From Bdellovibrionales bacterium (GTDB lineage Bacteria; Bdellovibrionota; UBA2428), in the NCBI GenBank assembly GCA_018266335.1, contig JAFEAR010000176.1:1-64000 (forward strand): a stretch of DNA of 64,000 bases. Reading direction: 5' to 3'. The translations under genes and the position numbers were made by a program. The notes under the pieces were generated by a model, which worked only from the letters and a program-made list of their open reading frames with translations, was not told where the DNA came from and searched no databases. Positions 45,055 through 60,871 of this stretch are shown here, in pieces. Position 1 is the stretch's first letter. Every line of letters begins with the position of its first letter.

Positions 45055-45692
45055 GACTCGGTCTCCAGACGCTTGGTCAGACTAGCGTAAGCGGCTTCCG
45101 AGAAAATGAGAGTGTCCGTCTTGATGAAATCAAGGCAGGTCCACTTTTCTTCGGAGAGAACGTCTACGTTCTTGAGGTTACGTGCGCTCTTCAGCAAGAG
45201 TTGATCGCTTCCTTTGGAAACCACCACACCTACGCGAGCCGAGCTCAACGAAAGAGCAGAGAGCAAACCCGAAACCGTCTTCGCCGCGGGCTTTTTCAAG
45301 TCGCTGCGGAGGACGCGAATTTGGCCGCCAGAGTAACGGTCCGAAAGAACCGAAACGAGCGCTGCTTTTTTAATTTTCTTGTTTACTTTGAATCCACGAA
45401 GAATGGGGGCCGGGCCGAACACGACACCGCCGCCAACCCAATGAGGAGCACGGTTGCCACCCTGACGAGCACCACCGCTGCCTTTTTGTTGGCGAATTTT
45501 TTTACCGCCACCACTCACGGCGCTACGGGTCTTAGAGCAAGCCGTCCGCTTGTAGAAGCTAAAACGCTGGCCTTCGCATGCGAAGTGCACAACAGCTTCA
45601 TTGGGTTCAGTTCCGAAGATGGCAGGGCTTGCGTCAAGCGACGAAAGCGTTTTGCCGTCAAAGTTAATAACTGGAAGGGAAAGTTTAGACAT
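45051..45692 (-). CDS. rplD: 50S ribosomal protein L4
   Basis: The 213-residue protein has the tunnel loop TRSAVSGGGKKIRQQKGSGG followed by ARQGGNRAPHWVGGGVVFGP. It starts 11 nt after rpsJ, so rplC, which normally separates the two, is missing. In enterobacteria L4 autoregulates the S10 operon; no such leader is evident here. Confidence 0.95.
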   Translation of the reverse strand: MSKLSLPVINFDGKTLSSLDASPAIFGTEPNEAVVHFACEGQRFSFYKRTACSKTRSAVSGGGKKIRQQKGSGGARQGGNRAPHWVGGGVVFGPAPILRGFKVNKKIKKAALVSVLSDRYSGGQIRVLRSDLKKPAAKTVSGLLSALSLSSARVGVVVSKGSDQLLLKSARNLKNVDVLSEEKWTCLDFIKTDTLIFSEAAYASLTKRLETES

Positions 45693-45703
45693 ATTCGTTC
45701 ACC

Positions 45704-46012
45704 TCAAAGCTTGATCTCGACGTCGACGCCGGCAGCAAGATCCAATTTCATCAGTGAATCGACAGTCTGTTGGTTCGGTTCCAAAATGTCGATGAGACGT
45801 TTGTGAGTGCGAATCTCAAACTGTTCGCGACTCTTCTTGTCGATGTGCGGGCTACGCAAAACCGTGAAACGGTTAACTGACGTAGGCAACGGAATGGGAC
45901 CGGCGATATCTGCGCCAGTTCTCTTGACTGTATCAAGGATCGACACAACAGCCGTGTCCAGCAATCTGCTGTCGAACGCCTTGAGCTTGATTCGGATCTT
46001 TTGAACTCTCAT
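45704..46012 (-). CDS. rpsJ: 30S ribosomal protein S10
   Basis: A 102-residue protein ([59 protein letters not shown]) that also serves as the antitermination factor NusE. It is the first gene of the S10-spc block, 155 nt downstream of fusA. Confidence 0.97.
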   Translation of the reverse strand: MRVQKIRIKLKAFDSRLLDTAVVSILDTVKRTGADIAGPIPLPTSVNRFTVLRSPHIDKKSREQFEIRTHKRLIDILEPNQQTVDSLMKLDLAAGVDVEIKL

Positions 46013-46080
46013 AGCGAAATTCCCGACTTTCTCTCCATCTAAATTTGGACTCTCAAAGAACCTGGTTAAAACGAGGGTGT

Positions 46081-46110
46081 CTTATATAACTCGCGAACGA
46101 ATGAAATCAA
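46081..46110 (-). promoter_or_regulatory. Candidate sigma-70-type promoter of the S10-spc block
   Basis: On the minus strand TTGATT (46105-46110) and TATAAG (46081-46086) are 18 nt apart, matching consensus at 4/6 and 5/6. The predicted start lies about 60 nt before rpsJ. The same TATAAG -10 occurs in the candidate rpmJ promoter. The rest of the 155-nt fusA-rpsJ gap holds a 7-bp hairpin (46137-46155) without a T tract. Confidence 0.5.
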
Positions 46111-46167
46111 GCTAAAAACCAACTTTTTTTGGCGGCCGTTTTCGAGAGGAAAACGACTCGAAACAAG

Positions 46168-48270
46168 TCAGTGATCTAGGCCCGTCAGACGCTTCAGAAC
46201 GGCCTTCTCTACCACATCTGGCATGGATTCATAGCGCTCAAACTCGAGGGTGAAAGTTCCTCGCCCATGGGTCTTGCTCCGAAGGGCCGTGGAATAGCCA
46301 AACATGGTCGAAAGCGGAACCTCGGCCGAAATAACCTGCCAGTTCGCCCCCCGGGCATCCAAGGCTTGGACCTTGCCTCGACGGGTGCCTAAATCGCCCA
46401 CAACGTCGCCTACGTGGTCCGGAGGAACGACGATCTGAGCCTTCATGACCGGCTCCAAAAGCTTAGGAGAGGCCTTTTCGAGCGCCTCACGGAGCGCCAG
46501 GCCAGCCGCTATGCGATAAGCGATCTCATTGGACTCATTTTCTTGAAAAGACGTGCCCTTGATCAAAACTTTTACATCGACCAGGGGGAAGCCCGCCAAG
46601 ACCCCGGACTGGAGGGACTCTTTAATGCTTTGCTCGATGGCCACCATAAACTCTCGGGGCAGCGCCTTAGGATCCAACAGGTTTTCCACACTACTGGATT
46701 GCCCCTTGGCCGGAGCTACAGAAAGGATGACATGTCCATACTGCCCCTTTCCGCCCACCTGACGAGCAACCTTGCCCTCGCCCTGAGATTCACGGAAAAT
46801 CGTCTCCTTAAAGGCCACCTGAGGATTTCCGACGTTCACATCGAGCTTAAATTCCCGAAGCAGGCGATCCACAATGATCTCTAGGTGCAACTCCCCCATG
46901 CCCGAGATGAGCATCTGACCAGTCTCTTCGTTGACGGTCACCCTAAGGGAGGGGTCTTCCCACGAAAGACGCTCTAGCGACTGGACGAGCTTCGGCTGGT
47001 CGGCCTTTGTTTTGGGCTCTACGGCAATCGAGATCACAGGCTCCGGAAAGTCCATCTTCTCGAACTGAATGGGGTGCTTATCCGCACAAAGGGTATCCCC
47101 CGTCATCGTGAAGCGCAGTCCAGGAAGGGCCACAATTTCGCCCGCGACTGCACTCGAGACGTCTTCGCGCTTATTGGCATGCATGAGCAAAATACGCCCT
47201 ACCCGCTCTCGCTTATCCTTCACAACGTTGAGCACACTGTCGTTGACCGACAACTCCCCAGAATAAACGCGCACGAAAGTGAGGTTGCCCACGAAGCCGT
47301 CATTCATGATCTTAAACGCCAGCGCCGAGAAGGGCTCCGAAGGATCGGCCTTCCGTTGGATAACCTTATCCGTTTTTTTGGGATCGAAGCCCTGCATGGG
47401 AGGCAGGTCTACCGGGCTCGGCAAATAATCTACCACTGCGTCAAGCAAGGGCTGCACGCCCCGATTTTTAAAAGCAGATCCGCAGAGCACGGGCACGGCC
47501 TTCAGGGCAATCGTGCCCTTGCGCAGGGCCTGTACGATTTCGGCGTTCGTAACTTCGCCGCCCTCGAGATATTTATTCATAAGCTGATCATCGAATTCGG
47601 CCACGGTCTCAATGAGCTCCGTCCGCGCGGCTTCGGCGTCAGGCTTGAGATCCTCCGGAATAGGTTTCCGCTCGAATTTTGCACCGAGTGATGTGTCGGA
47701 GGCATCCCAAATCAGCGCCTCCATTTTTACGAGATCGATAAGCCCACTGAAAGAATCTTCCTTACCGATCGGTAAGGTGATTTTTACTGGGTTAGCTTCC
47801 AAACGCTCGCGAATTTGCGCCACTACCGCATCAAAGTCGGCACCGACCCGATCCATCTTATTTACGAAGGCAATGCGCGGCACGTGATACTTATTGGCCT
47901 GCCGCCAAACGGTTTCGGATTGAGGCTCTACCCCCTCAACGGCCGAGAAGACGCCACACGCGCCATCCAGCACGAGTAACGAACGTTCGACTTCAATGGT
48001 GAAGTCCACGTGTCCCGGCGTATCGATGATATTGATGCGATAGTCTTTCCAAAAGCAGGTGATAGCCGCGGAAGTGATCGTAATCCCGCGTTCACGTTCC
48101 TGCTCCATCCAGTCCATGACCGTGTTACCGTCATGAACCTCTCCAATCTTATGGCTCGTTCCGGTGTAGTAAAGAATCCGCTCGGTGACGGTGGTCTTTC
48201 CTGCATCAATGTGGGCAATAATGCCAATGTTGCGAAACTTCTGGAGGGGAACTTTTTTTGGCTCGGCCAT
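46168..48270 (-). CDS. fusA: Translation elongation factor G
   Basis: The 700-residue GTPase drives ribosomal translocation and, with ribosome recycling factor, recycling. G1 is [16 protein letters not shown]3 [17 protein letters not shown]4 [10 protein letters not shown]; the C-terminal domains end [20 protein letters not shown]. It is separated from rpsG by a strong terminator and shows no clear Shine-Dalgarno sequence, so it probably has its own promoter in the 38 nt after that hairpin. No tuf gene follows. Confidence 0.97.
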   Translation of the reverse strand: MAEPKKVPLQKFRNIGIIAHIDAGKTTVTERILYYTGTSHKIGEVHDGNTVMDWMEQERERGITITSAAITCFWKDYRINIIDTPGHVDFTIEVERSLLVLDGACGVFSAVEGVEPQSETVWRQANKYHVPRIAFVNKMDRVGADFDAVVAQIRERLEANPVKITLPIGKEDSFSGLIDLVKMEALIWDASDTSLGAKFERKPIPEDLKPDAEAARTELIETVAEFDDQLMNKYLEGGEVTNAEIVQALRKGTIALKAVPVLCGSAFKNRGVQPLLDAVVDYLPSPVDLPPMQGFDPKKTDKVIQRKADPSEPFSALAFKIMNDGFVGNLTFVRVYSGELSVNDSVLNVVKDKRERVGRILLMHANKREDVSSAVAGEIVALPGLRFTMTGDTLCADKHPIQFEKMDFPEPVISIAVEPKTKADQPKLVQSLERLSWEDPSLRVTVNEETGQMLISGMGELHLEIIVDRLLREFKLDVNVGNPQVAFKETIFRESQGEGKVARQVGGKGQYGHVILSVAPAKGQSSSVENLLDPKALPREFMVAIEQSIKESLQSGVLAGFPLVDVKVLIKGTSFQENESNEIAYRIAAGLALREALEKASPKLLEPVMKAQIVVPPDHVGDVVGDLGTRRGKVQALDARGANWQVISAEVPLSTMFGYSTALRSKTHGRGTFTLEFERYESMPDVVEKAVLKRLTGLDH

Positions 48271-48299
48271 AAGTGCACTTAATAATCGGCTCAGACGGG

Positions 48300-48352
48300 A
48301 AAAACAAAAGGCCCCGGCAAAAAGTGAAGTTTTTCACTTTTTGCCGGGGCCT
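48300..48352 (-). terminator. Strong rho-independent terminator between rpsG and fusA
   Basis: A perfect 20-bp stem (arms 48309-48328 and 48333-48352) with a 4-nt loop. On the minus strand it is followed by TTTTGTTTTT. The stem base is GC-rich (AGGCCCCGGC) and the top AT-rich. It lies 22 nt past the rpsG stop, so the str operon is cut after rpsG or attenuated before fusA. Confidence 0.93.
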
Positions 48353-48374
48353 CGAACTAAAATCTAACTAGCAA

Positions 48375-48848
<474 letters not shown>

Positions 48849-48859
48849 TCACCCTTGCC

Positions 48860-49231
48860 TTACTTAGGCCGTTTCGCGCCGTATTTGGAACGGCTTTGTT
48901 TACGGTTAGCAACACCTTGGGTATCCAAAGTTCCACGAACAACGTGGTAACGGACACCCGGAAGGTCTTTTACCCGGCCGCCACGAATCAGAACCACCGA
49001 GTGCTCCTGAAGGTTGTGACCCACACCGGGGATGTAAGAAGTAACTTCGAAACCGTTGGTCAGTTTCACGCGGCAAACCTTACGGAGAGCCGAGTTAGGC
49101 TTCTTGGGAGTAGCCGTGTAAACACGTGTACAAACACCACGTTTTTGGGGGCAGTTCATCAAAGCCGGAGACTTTGACTTAACCCGTTGTTTTTGCCTAC
49201 CTGAACGAACTAGCTGACTAATTGTCGGCAT
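48860..49231 (-). CDS. rpsL: 30S ribosomal protein S12
   Basis: The 123-residue decoding-centre protein has [20 protein letters not shown] and [20 protein letters not shown]. Both lysines linked to streptomycin resistance (equivalents of E. coli K42 and K87) are wild type. It follows rpoC by 84 nt; no terminator is evident in that gap. Confidence 0.97.
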   Translation of the reverse strand: MPTISQLVRSGRQKQRVKSKSPALMNCPQKRGVCTRVYTATPKKPNSALRKVCRVKLTNGFEVTSYIPGVGHNLQEHSVVLIRGGRVKDLPGVRYHVVRGTLDTQGVANRKQSRSKYGAKRPK

Positions 49232-49315
49232 ATTTAACTAACCTTTCACTTCTCCAGTACAAAGTTTGAACGCCATTGCGTAACCTAAAACTACTACCCG
49301 CGTCAACGCACTTCA

Positions 49316-53434
<4,119 letters not shown>

Positions 53435-53450
53435 AGTATTCCTTGTCCCC

Positions 53451-56400
53451 TTATTCCCGAGCGTGTTCCAAAAGTTCGACGTTCAAGCAGAGAGCTTTCA
53501 ACTCCTGCATGAGTACGTTGAAAGATTCAGGCATACCGGGTTCGAGAATGTTCTCGCCCTTAACAATAGCTTCGTACATCCGAGTACGACCAACCACGTC
53601 GTCCGACTTAACGGTCAACATTTCTTGGAGGCCATAAGCGGCGCCATAAGCTTCTAGTGCCCAAACTTCCATCTCCCCGAGACGCTGACCACCGAACTGA
53701 GCTTTACCGCCCAGAGGCTGTTGCGTAACGAGACTGTAGGGCCCGATGGACCGCGCATGGATCTTGTCTTCGACCAAGTGGTGCAGCTTGAGCATGTACA
53801 TGATGCCAACCGTCACATCGTGATCGAAGGATTCTCCCGTGCGTCCGTCAAACAAGGTCAATTGACCCGTCGTCGGAATCTTAGCCAATTCGAGCATGTG
53901 GCGGATATCTTCTTCCGACGCACGATCGAACACGGCCGAGGCCATGGGAACGCCCTCATGGTAGGTCTGCGCAATACGCTTCACTTCGTCATCGGAAGCG
54001 GTGTCCAAGTACTTCTGGTACTCCGGGGCTTCCAAAACTTGCTTCAGGTAGCTGCGCATTTCATTGGGCTTGTAGTTCAGCAGCATTTCGTTGATTCGTT
54101 CGCCCAGTCCCCGAGCTGCAAAGCCTAGGTGGGTTTCCAGAATCTGTCCCACGTTCATACGCGAAGGAACGCCGAGGGGGTTCAACACGATATCAACGGG
54201 AGTGCCATCGGCCATGAAGGGCATATCTTCGGACGGTAGGATACGGGAAATAACCCCTTTGTTACCGTGACGGCCGGCCATCTTGTCACCGACCGAGAGC
54301 TTACGCTTGATCGCGACCGAGACCTTAACCATCTTGATGACGCCCGGAGGCAGTTCATCGCCCTTCTTGAGCTTACCAATTTTTTCGTTGAACACGATGC
54401 GAACCAAGTCCATCTGCTCTTCAACGGAATCCATGATGCGAACGAGCTGCTCTTCGAGCTTCTCTTCGACCGGAATGTGGCGAAGCAGGTTGAACGGAAC
54501 GGAATCGATGTCTTCCGACGTAAGCTTCTGACCTTTTTTGAGGAGCGTGAGCTCACCATCTTCGGAGAGAAGTTTGCCGGTCGTTTCGCCACCCGTAAGA
54601 AGTTTTTTAATCTTCTTGAGGGTCGCCTGACGAATCACGGTGATTTCGATTGCTTGCTCTTTGAGCAGGCGCTCTTCTTCATCGCGCACGATTTGCTGGT
54701 AACGCTCATCTTTATCAATGCCTTCGCGGCTAAAGATGTGAGCGTTGATTACAGTACCGTAGACACCGGGCGGAACCCGCAGAGACGTATCGCGTACGTC
54801 GCCGGCTTTTTCACCGAAGATTGCGCGGAGCAATTTTTCTTCGGGCGAAAGCTGAGTTTCGCCTTTGGGAGTGATCTTACCGACCATGATGTCACCGGGG
54901 GTGACTTCAGCGCCGATACGGATAATGCCCGTAGCGTCTAGGTTACGAAGCGCTTCTTCGCCAGAGTTCGGGATGTCGCGCGTGATTTCTTCTTTGCCCA
55001 ACTTGGTATCGCGAGCCACGCACTCGAATTCTTCGATGTGGATGGACGTGAATACGTCGTCGCGCAGAAGGCGTTCGGAGATCAAAATCGAGTCTTCGAA
55101 GTTGTAACCACCCCACGGCATGAACGCCACGAGGATGTTCTGACCAAGCGCCAATTCACCGAGTTCGGTCGAGGGACCATCGGCGATCACTTCACCCTTG
55201 CGAACTTTATCGCCCACTTCAACGATGGGGCGCTGGTTCACGCAGGTATTCTGGTTAGAACGGCGGTACTTAACGAGGTTGTAGATATCGACTTCACTAC
55301 CGGTGGTCTTGCTGCGACCTTCGGTACGAACAACGATACGGGACGCATCAACGCTTTCTACGATACCGTCGTTACGAGCCACAACGGTCACTCCGGAGTC
55401 GCGAGCCACGAGACGCTCAACGCCCGTACCTACGAGCGGAGCTTTCGGGATCATCAGCGGCACGGCCTGACGTTGCATGTTCGAGCCCATGAGTGCCCGG
55501 TTCGCGTCGTCGTTCTCAAGGAAGGGAACGAGTGAAGCGGCTACGGACACAAGCTGGTTCGGCGATACGTCGACCAAGTCCACTTCCTCGGTACGAACGA
55601 GCGAAGGATCGCCGCGACGGCGAGCTTCGGTGAATTCGGACTTGAAGCGACCCTTTTCGTCGAGCGGCACGTTGGCCTGCGCGATCGAGTGGCCTTCTTC
55701 TTCCAGGGCCGAGTAGTACGTTACTTCGTCGGTAACGCGACCATTTTCCACTTTGCGATACGGCGTTTCAACGAAACCGTAATCGTTCACCTTGGCAAAA
55801 GTTGCAAGGGAGGAAATCAGACCGATGTTCGGTCCTTCGGGAGTTTCAATCGGGCAGATACGGCCGTAGTGAGTGACGTGTACGTCGCGCACTTCGAAGC
55901 CGGCACGTTCCCGAGTCAAACCACCGGGCCCAAGGGCCGAGAGACGGCGCTTGTGGGTGATTTCCGACAGCGGGTTCGTTTGCTCCATGAACTGGCTCAA
56001 TTGCGAGGAACCAAAGAATTCCTTCACGATCGCGTTCACGGGCTTGGAGTTGATAAGATCGTGAGGCATTTGCGTCTCGATCTCTTGCAAGCTCATACGT
56101 TCTTTAACGGCGCGCTCCATACGAACCAAGCCAATGCGGTATTGGTTCTCCAGCAATTCACCAACCGAACGAACACGGCGGTTGCCCAAGTGGTCGATAT
56201 CGTCCACAACGCCCCGGCCGTTTTTGAGTTCAATGAGGTGCTTAACCGTGCAAAGAATATCGTTCTTCGTCAAAATGGACGTCTCGAGGGGGACGTCTTT
56301 GAAGTTGAACTTGTGATTGATCTTGAGACGACCTACTTTGGAGAGATCGTAACGAGCCTCGTTGAAGAACATGTCATGGAACAAGTTCTTCGAGGACTCG

Positions 56401-57566
56401 AGCGTGGGAGGATCACCAGGCCGCATCCGTTTAAAGATTTCGATCAGGGCTTCCTCTTGCGAACTAATTTTGTCCACCAGCAAGGTGTCGCGCAGGAACG
56501 AACCAACGTTAACGCCGTCGATGAAGGCCGTGGGGACCTTCTTGACGCCCGCATCGCGGAGCTTGCTGATATCAGCTTCCGTCAAAGTTTGGTTAACTTC
56601 GACGAGAACCTCATGCGTTTTGGGGTGCATGATATCGGCCGTCACAACCCGATTAACGACTTCTTCTTCGACCATGGGAATGGTCTTGATTTTGCGTTTT
56701 TCGAGTTCGGCAATAATGGCACGCGTGAACTTGCGGCTCTTCTTGAGAATGACTTCGTTCGACTTGGAATCAATGATGTCCTGGTTCGCGCGCTGGCCCA
56801 ACAAAACCGTCGGATTCACTTCACGCGAGAACTGACCATCAGCGTCCATCGTAATTTCTTCGATGTCGTAGAAGTAGTTCAAAATCTCTTCGGTGTTCAT
56901 GCCGAGAGCTTTGAGCAGCACCGTGACCGGCAATTTCCGGCGGCGATCGATACGGCAGTACAGGTAATCCTTCGGATCGAATTCGAAATCGAGCCAGCTA
57001 CCACGGTACGGAATAATCCGCGCCGAGAAGATGAGCTTCCCACTCGAGTGGGTCAATCCGCTGTCGTGGTCGAAAAATACGCCCGGACTACGATGCAATT
57101 GCGAAACAACGACACGTTCCGTGCCATTGATGATAAACGAACCGGTTTCAGTCATGAGCGGAATTTCGCCCATGTAGACTTCTTGCTCTTTGACGTCGCG
57201 AATAGTGCGCGTTTTCGTCTGGTCGTCGGTTTCCCAAACAACGAGGCGAACCGTGATCTTAATCGGCGCGGCGAACGTCATCCCCCGAAGGCGACATTCA
57301 TCAACGTCGTACTTCGGCTTTTCAATAGTGTAGCTTTCGAACTCCAAGGAGCAGCTGTTATTAAAATCCGAAATAGGAAATACGGATTTAAAAACGCCCT
57401 GAAGACCAATGCTTTCGCGTTTATCCCCCGCTACGTTTGCCTGCAAAAACAGCTCAAACGACTTGCGTTGGATGTCCACCAAGTTCGGAGTCTCAATAGG
57501 AGACGAAATCTTGGCAAAACTTTTTCTGACTCTCTTAACTGATTCGAAGCTATCTCGGACCGACAT
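53451..57566 (-). CDS. rpoB: RNA polymerase beta subunit
   Basis: The 1371-residue subunit has [27 protein letters not shown] and the rifampicin pocket [20 protein letters not shown] then [20 protein letters not shown]. Compared with E. coli numbering, Asp516 is Glu and Asn518 is Thr; His526 and Ser531 are unchanged. The C-terminus has [20 protein letters not shown]. It follows rplL across a 105-nt gap holding a hairpin. Confidence 0.98.
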   Translation of the reverse strand: MSVRDSFESVKRVRKSFAKISSPIETPNLVDIQRKSFELFLQANVAGDKRESIGLQGVFKSVFPISDFNNSCSLEFESYTIEKPKYDVDECRLRGMTFAAPIKITVRLVVWETDDQTKTRTIRDVKEQEVYMGEIPLMTETGSFIINGTERVVVSQLHRSPGVFFDHDSGLTHSSGKLIFSARIIPYRGSWLDFEFDPKDYLYCRIDRRRKLPVTVLLKALGMNTEEILNYFYDIEEITMDADGQFSREVNPTVLLGQRANQDIIDSKSNEVILKKSRKFTRAIIAELEKRKIKTIPMVEEEVVNRVVTADIMHPKTHEVLVEVNQTLTEADISKLRDAGVKKVPTAFIDGVNVGSFLRDTLLVDKISSQEEALIEIFKRMRPGDPPTLESSKNLFHDMFFNEARYDLSKVGRLKINHKFNFKDVPLETSILTKNDILCTVKHLIELKNGRGVVDDIDHLGNRRVRSVGELLENQYRIGLVRMERAVKERMSLQEIETQMPHDLINSKPVNAIVKEFFGSSQLSQFMEQTNPLSEITHKRRLSALGPGGLTRERAGFEVRDVHVTHYGRICPIETPEGPNIGLISSLATFAKVNDYGFVETPYRKVENGRVTDEVTYYSALEEEGHSIAQANVPLDEKGRFKSEFTEARRRGDPSLVRTEEVDLVDVSPNQLVSVAASLVPFLENDDANRALMGSNMQRQAVPLMIPKAPLVGTGVERLVARDSGVTVVARNDGIVESVDASRIVVRTEGRSKTTGSEVDIYNLVKYRRSNQNTCVNQRPIVEVGDKVRKGEVIADGPSTELGELALGQNILVAFMPWGGYNFEDSILISERLLRDDVFTSIHIEEFECVARDTKLGKEEITRDIPNSGEEALRNLDATGIIRIGAEVTPGDIMVGKITPKGETQLSPEEKLLRAIFGEKAGDVRDTSLRVPPGVYGTVINAHIFSREGIDKDERYQQIVRDEEERLLKEQAIEITVIRQATLKKIKKLLTGGETTGKLLSEDGELTLLKKGQKLTSEDIDSVPFNLLRHIPVEEKLEEQLVRIMDSVEEQMDLVRIVFNEKIGKLKKGDELPPGVIKMVKVSVAIKRKLSVGDKMAGRHGNKGVISRILPSEDMPFMADGTPVDIVLNPLGVPSRMNVGQILETHLGFAARGLGERINEMLLNYKPNEMRSYLKQVLEAPEYQKYLDTASDDEVKRIAQTYHEGVPMASAVFDRASEEDIRHMLELAKIPTTGQLTLFDGRTGESFDHDVTVGIMYMLKLHHLVEDKIHARSIGPYSLVTQQPLGGKAQFGGQRLGEMEVWALEAYGAAYGLQEMLTVKSDDVVGRTRMYEAIVKGENILEPGMPESFNVLMQELKALCLNVELLEHARE

Positions 57567-57617
57567 GAATCCCCTTCATCAGTCCGCGTCACCCGCGGAC
57601 CTGAGAAACAGCAAAAC

Positions 57618-57642
57618 GGAGCTCCGCGCTAGGCGGAGCCCC
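57618..57642 (-). terminator. Hairpin in the rplL-rpoB gap, possible attenuator
   Basis: GCTCCGC (57621-57627) pairs with GCGGAGC (57633-57639) around a 5-nt loop. On the minus strand the sequence after it reads TCCGTTTTGCTGTTT, a broken T tract. A partial terminator at this position is known in enterobacteria, where it lowers rpoBC expression relative to L7/L12. A similar role here is inferred. Confidence 0.45.
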
Positions 57643-57671
57643 TTAACTATCACAGAGAACAGACCAGAGGT

Positions 57672-58049
57672 TTACTTGATGTCAACCTTGGCACCAGCGG
57701 CTTCAAGGGTCTTCTTCATCTTCTCAGCGTCAGCTTTAGAGAGACCTTCCTTGACCGTTTTGGGAGCGCCTTCAACGAGGTCTTTGGCTTCTTTGAGGCC
57801 AAGACCAGTCAAGGTGCGCACTTCTTTAATGGTGTTGATTTTGTTAGCGCCGCCATCAACGAGAACAACGGTGAATTCCGTTTTCTCTTCAGTTGCAGCA
57901 GCAGCAGGGCCTGCGCCCGCGCCGGCCATCATCATGGGAGCGGCTGCCGTAACGCCGAACTTGGTTTCGATCTTCTTGATGAATTCCGAAAGTTCGAGAA
58001 CGGTCATGCTGGAGATGGTTTCGAGAAGTTGGTCTTGAGATACTGACAT
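57672..58049 (-). CDS. rplL: 50S ribosomal protein L7/L12
   Basis: The 125-residue stalk protein has an N-terminal dimerisation helix, an Ala/Gly/Met hinge ([20 protein letters not shown]) and the factor-binding domain with [20 protein letters not shown] then [16 protein letters not shown]. It follows rplJ by 30 nt. Confidence 0.97.
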   Translation of the reverse strand: MSVSQDQLLETISSMTVLELSEFIKKIETKFGVTAAAPMMMAGAGAGPAAAATEEKTEFTVVLVDGGANKINTIKEVRTLTGLGLKEAKDLVEGAPKTVKEGLSKADAEKMKKTLEAAGAKVDIK

Positions 58050-58079
58050 TTTATAATCCTCCTAAATACAAACTATGGA

Positions 58080-58598
58080 TTAGTTGTTTTTCTTATCTTT
58101 TACGGCCGTGAGGGCGTTCACGAGGTCACGGGGCAAAGCCGCCGTTACGCTTGCAAAGTTTCTCATCGGTGCCTGCAGAGCTCCCAGAAGCATCGCTAGG
58201 AGAGTGTTCCTGTCAGGCAGTTTCGAAAGTGCCTGGATCTCTTTTTCAGACAGAGATTTACCGCCCAGGCTACCCATTCGAATTTTGAAAGGGCTCGTTT
58301 CAGACACTGATTCCGTAATCGCCTTAGCGACGGGCACGGGATCCTTGAACGAAAGAGCCAATGCAACGGGACCTTTGAAGTGTTCCGACATGCCTTCGAA
58401 CGCGGAGCCTTTGGAGGCAATCCGAGCCAGACGGTTTTTAATGACGTGCACTTCGCCGCTTCCGCCGCGAACTTTCTTCCTTAAATCACCCAAAGATTCG
58501 ACAGGCATTCCACGATATTCCGTGATGAATGCCGCCGTAGCCTTGGCAAATTTTTCCTTGAGGACTTCTACAACATCAGATTTTTCAGTCTTGTTCAT
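58080..58598 (-). CDS. rplJ: 50S ribosomal protein L10
   Basis: The 172-residue stalk base has KSDVVEVLKEKFAKATAAFI, an EYRGM motif and VHVIKNRLARIASKG. The ATG at 58598 (MNKTEK) is preceded by AGAGGA and gives the family length; upstream codons overlap rplA. With only 10 nt between rplA and rplJ there is no room for a classical L10 leader. Confidence 0.95.
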   Translation of the reverse strand: MNKTEKSDVVEVLKEKFAKATAAFITEYRGMPVESLGDLRKKVRGGSGEVHVIKNRLARIASKGSAFEGMSEHFKGPVALALSFKDPVPVAKAITESVSETSPFKIRMGSLGGKSLSEKEIQALSKLPDRNTLLAMLLGALQAPMRNFASVTAALPRDLVNALTAVKDKKNN

Positions 58599-58608
58599 AA
58601 AAATCCTC

Positions 58609-59319
58609 TCACTCCTCAGATGCCGCTGCACCCGCGAATTGGGAAGCATCCAGACGGAGTCCGGGGCCCATTGCGGGGGAAAGGGTTACTGAACGGAGGT
58701 AAACGCCTTTAGAAGTCGAGGGCTTCATTTTAACCACCGACTCCATCAGGCTCATGAGATTTTGCTTCAGCTTTTCTGCGCCGAAAGACACTTTGCCAAT
58801 CGGAGCATGCACGATGCCGGCTTTTTCAGCGCGGAACTCGACTTTACCTTTGCGTTCTTCGTTGATCGCTTTGGTAACGTCGTTCGTTACGGTACCCGTC
58901 TTGGGGTTAGGCATCAGACCACGAGGTCCGAGGATTTTACCCACTTTAGAGACCGCCACCATCATGTCCGGGGTCGCAATAACTTTGTCGAAGTCCATCC
59001 AACCACCGTTGATTTTTTCAACGAGGTCGTCAGCACCGACGAAATCTGCACCAGCCGATTGCGCTTCGGTCGCTTTCGGACCTTTAGCGAAAACAACCAC
59101 GCGCACTTTGTTACCCAAGCCGTTCGGCAGCACCGTAGCGCCACGAACTTGTTGATCAGATTGCTTGACGTCAATGCCGAGACGAACAGCCACGTTAACG
59201 GTTTCATCGAACTTCGCCGGCTTGAATTTGGCGATAGTCGCGAGGCTCTCGTCGATCGTGTATTTCTTCTCAGGCTGAACGAGCGTCAGATTGTGTTTAG
59301 TACGTTTGCTCAACGCCAT
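58609..59319 (-). CDS. rplA: 50S ribosomal protein L1
   Basis: The 236-residue L1-stalk protein has [40 protein letters not shown] and [19 protein letters not shown] start at MALSKR (59319), one nt after the rplK stop. Confidence 0.96.
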   Translation of the reverse strand: MALSKRTKHNLTLVQPEKKYTIDESLATIAKFKPAKFDETVNVAVRLGIDVKQSDQQVRGATVLPNGLGNKVRVVVFAKGPKATEAQSAGADFVGADDLVEKINGGWMDFDKVIATPDMMVAVSKVGKILGPRGLMPNPKTGTVTNDVTKAINEERKGKVEFRAEKAGIVHAPIGKVSFGAEKLKQNLMSLMESVVKMKPSTSKGVYLRSVTLSPAMGPGLRLDASQFAGAAASEE

Positions 59320-59320
59320 A

Positions 59321-59752
59321 TCAACCCACCACATCCAGACCCATCGAGCGTGCCGTACCGCGAACTTGAGAGATCGCAGATTCCACGTCGAAGCAGTTCA
59401 TGTCTTTCATCTTCACTTCGGCGATTTGGCGCACTTGCGCTGCCGTGACCTTGCCTACCTTCGTCTTGTTCGGAACTCCCGAACCAGACTCGATCTTGGC
59501 TGCTTTTTTGAGCAACACAGGAACGGGAGGAGTCTTGGTAATGAAGGTGAACGATTTGTCCGAGTAAACCGTGATGATCACCGGGATGATCAGGTTCTCG
59601 GCCGCCTGCGCTTGAGTTCTTGCATTGAACTGCTTGCAGAACTCCATGATGTTGACACCATGTTGGCCAAGCGCGGGTCCAACAGGCGGCGCCGGGTTTG
59701 CTTTACCGGCAGGAATTTGGAGCTTGATGGCCCCAGTTACCTTTTTTGCCAT
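59321..59752 (-). CDS. rplK: 50S ribosomal protein L11
   Basis: The 143-residue factor-binding-centre protein has [20 protein letters not shown], a Pro-rich hinge and [12 protein letters not shown] at the end. It needs no special features beyond the family norm and sits 67 nt after nusG. Confidence 0.97.
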   Translation of the reverse strand: MAKKVTGAIKLQIPAGKANPAPPVGPALGQHGVNIMEFCKQFNARTQAQAAENLIIPVIITVYSDKSFTFITKTPPVPVLLKKAAKIESGSGVPNKTKVGKVTAAQVRQIAEVKMKDMNCFDVESAISQVRGTARSMGLDVVG

Positions 59753-59819
59753 TACGTCTTCCTTTCACTAGTACGAACGGAGCTAAGCGCCCCTCCTAGT
59801 TTGTTGTTCAGTGATTTGT

Positions 59820-60401
59820 TCAGGTTTTTTCGACCTGAATAAAATCCAATTCCACGGGGGTCGCGCGACCAAAGATAGAAACCAACACGCGCAGTTTGCT
59901 TTTCTCAGGACGAACTTCTTCGACGGTGCCGTTGAAGTTCGCAAAGGGACCATCAATAACGCGAACGCTGTCACCGTCTTTGAATACGTACTTAGGTTTC
60001 GCTTTCGCGGCACCTTCGGTGATTTGGTTCGTGATGCGATTCACCTCGTCTTCGGGAAGAGCGGGCGGATTACGCGCATTGCCGACGAAACCCGAAATAC
60101 GGGGCGTCGACTTCACAATGTGCCAAGTCTCATCGTTCAAAATCATTTTCACGAGAAGATATCCGGGGAAAAATTTTCTCTCCGTAGATTTCTTCTGCCC
60201 CTTAACGAGTTCAACGACCGACTCGACGGGGATAAGAATGTCTCCGAAGAAATCCTTTTTACCCGAGCGGTTGATCTGATCGATGAGTGAAGCCTTGGCT
60301 TTAGCTTCAAAACCGGACTGAGAGTGGACGATGTACCACTTTAGGTCGGGCGAAGCCGCGTTTGACTGCTGGCTCTGCTCTGTGTTGGGGGTGTCAGACA
60401 T
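59820..60401 (-). CDS. nusG: Transcription termination/antitermination protein NusG
   Basis: The 193-residue factor has an NGN domain ([40 protein letters not shown]) and a C-terminal KOW domain ([20 protein letters not shown]). It couples RNA polymerase to Rho or to ribosomal S10, also encoded in this window. A polar Asn/Gln/Ser leader of about 18 residues precedes the NGN domain. Follows secE. Confidence 0.96.
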   Translation of the reverse strand: MSDTPNTEQSQQSNAASPDLKWYIVHSQSGFEAKAKASLIDQINRSGKKDFFGDILIPVESVVELVKGQKKSTERKFFPGYLLVKMILNDETWHIVKSTPRISGFVGNARNPPALPEDEVNRITNQITEGAAKAKPKYVFKDGDSVRVIDGPFANFNGTVEEVRPEKSKLRVLVSIFGRATPVELDFIQVEKT

Positions 60402-60478
60402 AAGCGCCGGTATTTAAGCAAAAGAGCAGGTTTTTACAAGAAGTAAAGTAGCGAAAATCGCTTTTATTATTAGAAGGC

Positions 60479-60859
60479 TCAGGCGCCCAAGATTCCACGA
60501 ATAACGGCCGTAAAGGCGATATCCACCAGACCCAGGAAAACACCTGCCACGATGACCGTAATGATCACCACGATGGTGCCAATACGCACATCACGAGCGG
60601 TCGGCCAAGAAACTCGGGCCAGCTCACCAACGGCGTCAGAGGTAAACTCCGACGATTTGGGGGTCCGGCTCAAGATAACAAAGGTGAGAACAGCGAGAAC
60701 CAAGGGAATGATATGCCCCATGGCATCGGCGCCTACACCGATTTTGCGACCTAACTGAAAATAGCCAATAGCAACGGCTACATAGTGCTTAGAAACGAGC
60801 CAAACGAGGGCGGCAGCTAGAAGAAAGAGCGCATTTACGTATTTGCTAAGCTTGTTCAT
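60479..60859 (-). CDS. secE: Preprotein translocase subunit SecE
   Basis: The 126-residue, three-membrane-segment form as in E. coli. The essential C-terminal part has AVGELARVSWPTARDVRIGT followed by the last membrane helix. The ATG at 60859 (MNKLSKYV) is chosen; upstream codons run into tRNA-Trp. The tRNA-secE-nusG order is widespread. Confidence 0.93.
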   Translation of the reverse strand: MNKLSKYVNALFLLAAALVWLVSKHYVAVAIGYFQLGRKIGVGADAMGHIIPLVLAVLTFVILSRTPKSSEFTSDAVGELARVSWPTARDVRIGTIVVIITVIVAGVFLGLVDIAFTAVIRGILGA

Positions 60860-60871
60860 AATCTTCCCGTT

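Noticed and set aside
46137..46155. CGTTTTC/GAAAACG hairpin after fusA as a terminator
   Set aside because: On the minus strand it is followed by GGCCGCC and an A run rather than T residues.
55689..57542. 617-codon open frame on the plus strand opposite rpoB
   Set aside because: It lies entirely antisense to conserved rpoB codons and shows no protein-family resemblance. Biased codon use in highly expressed genes leaves the opposite strand open.
58599..58608. Classical L10 leader upstream of rplJ
   Set aside because: Only 10 nt separate rplA and rplJ, leaving no space for the known L10-binding RNA structure.
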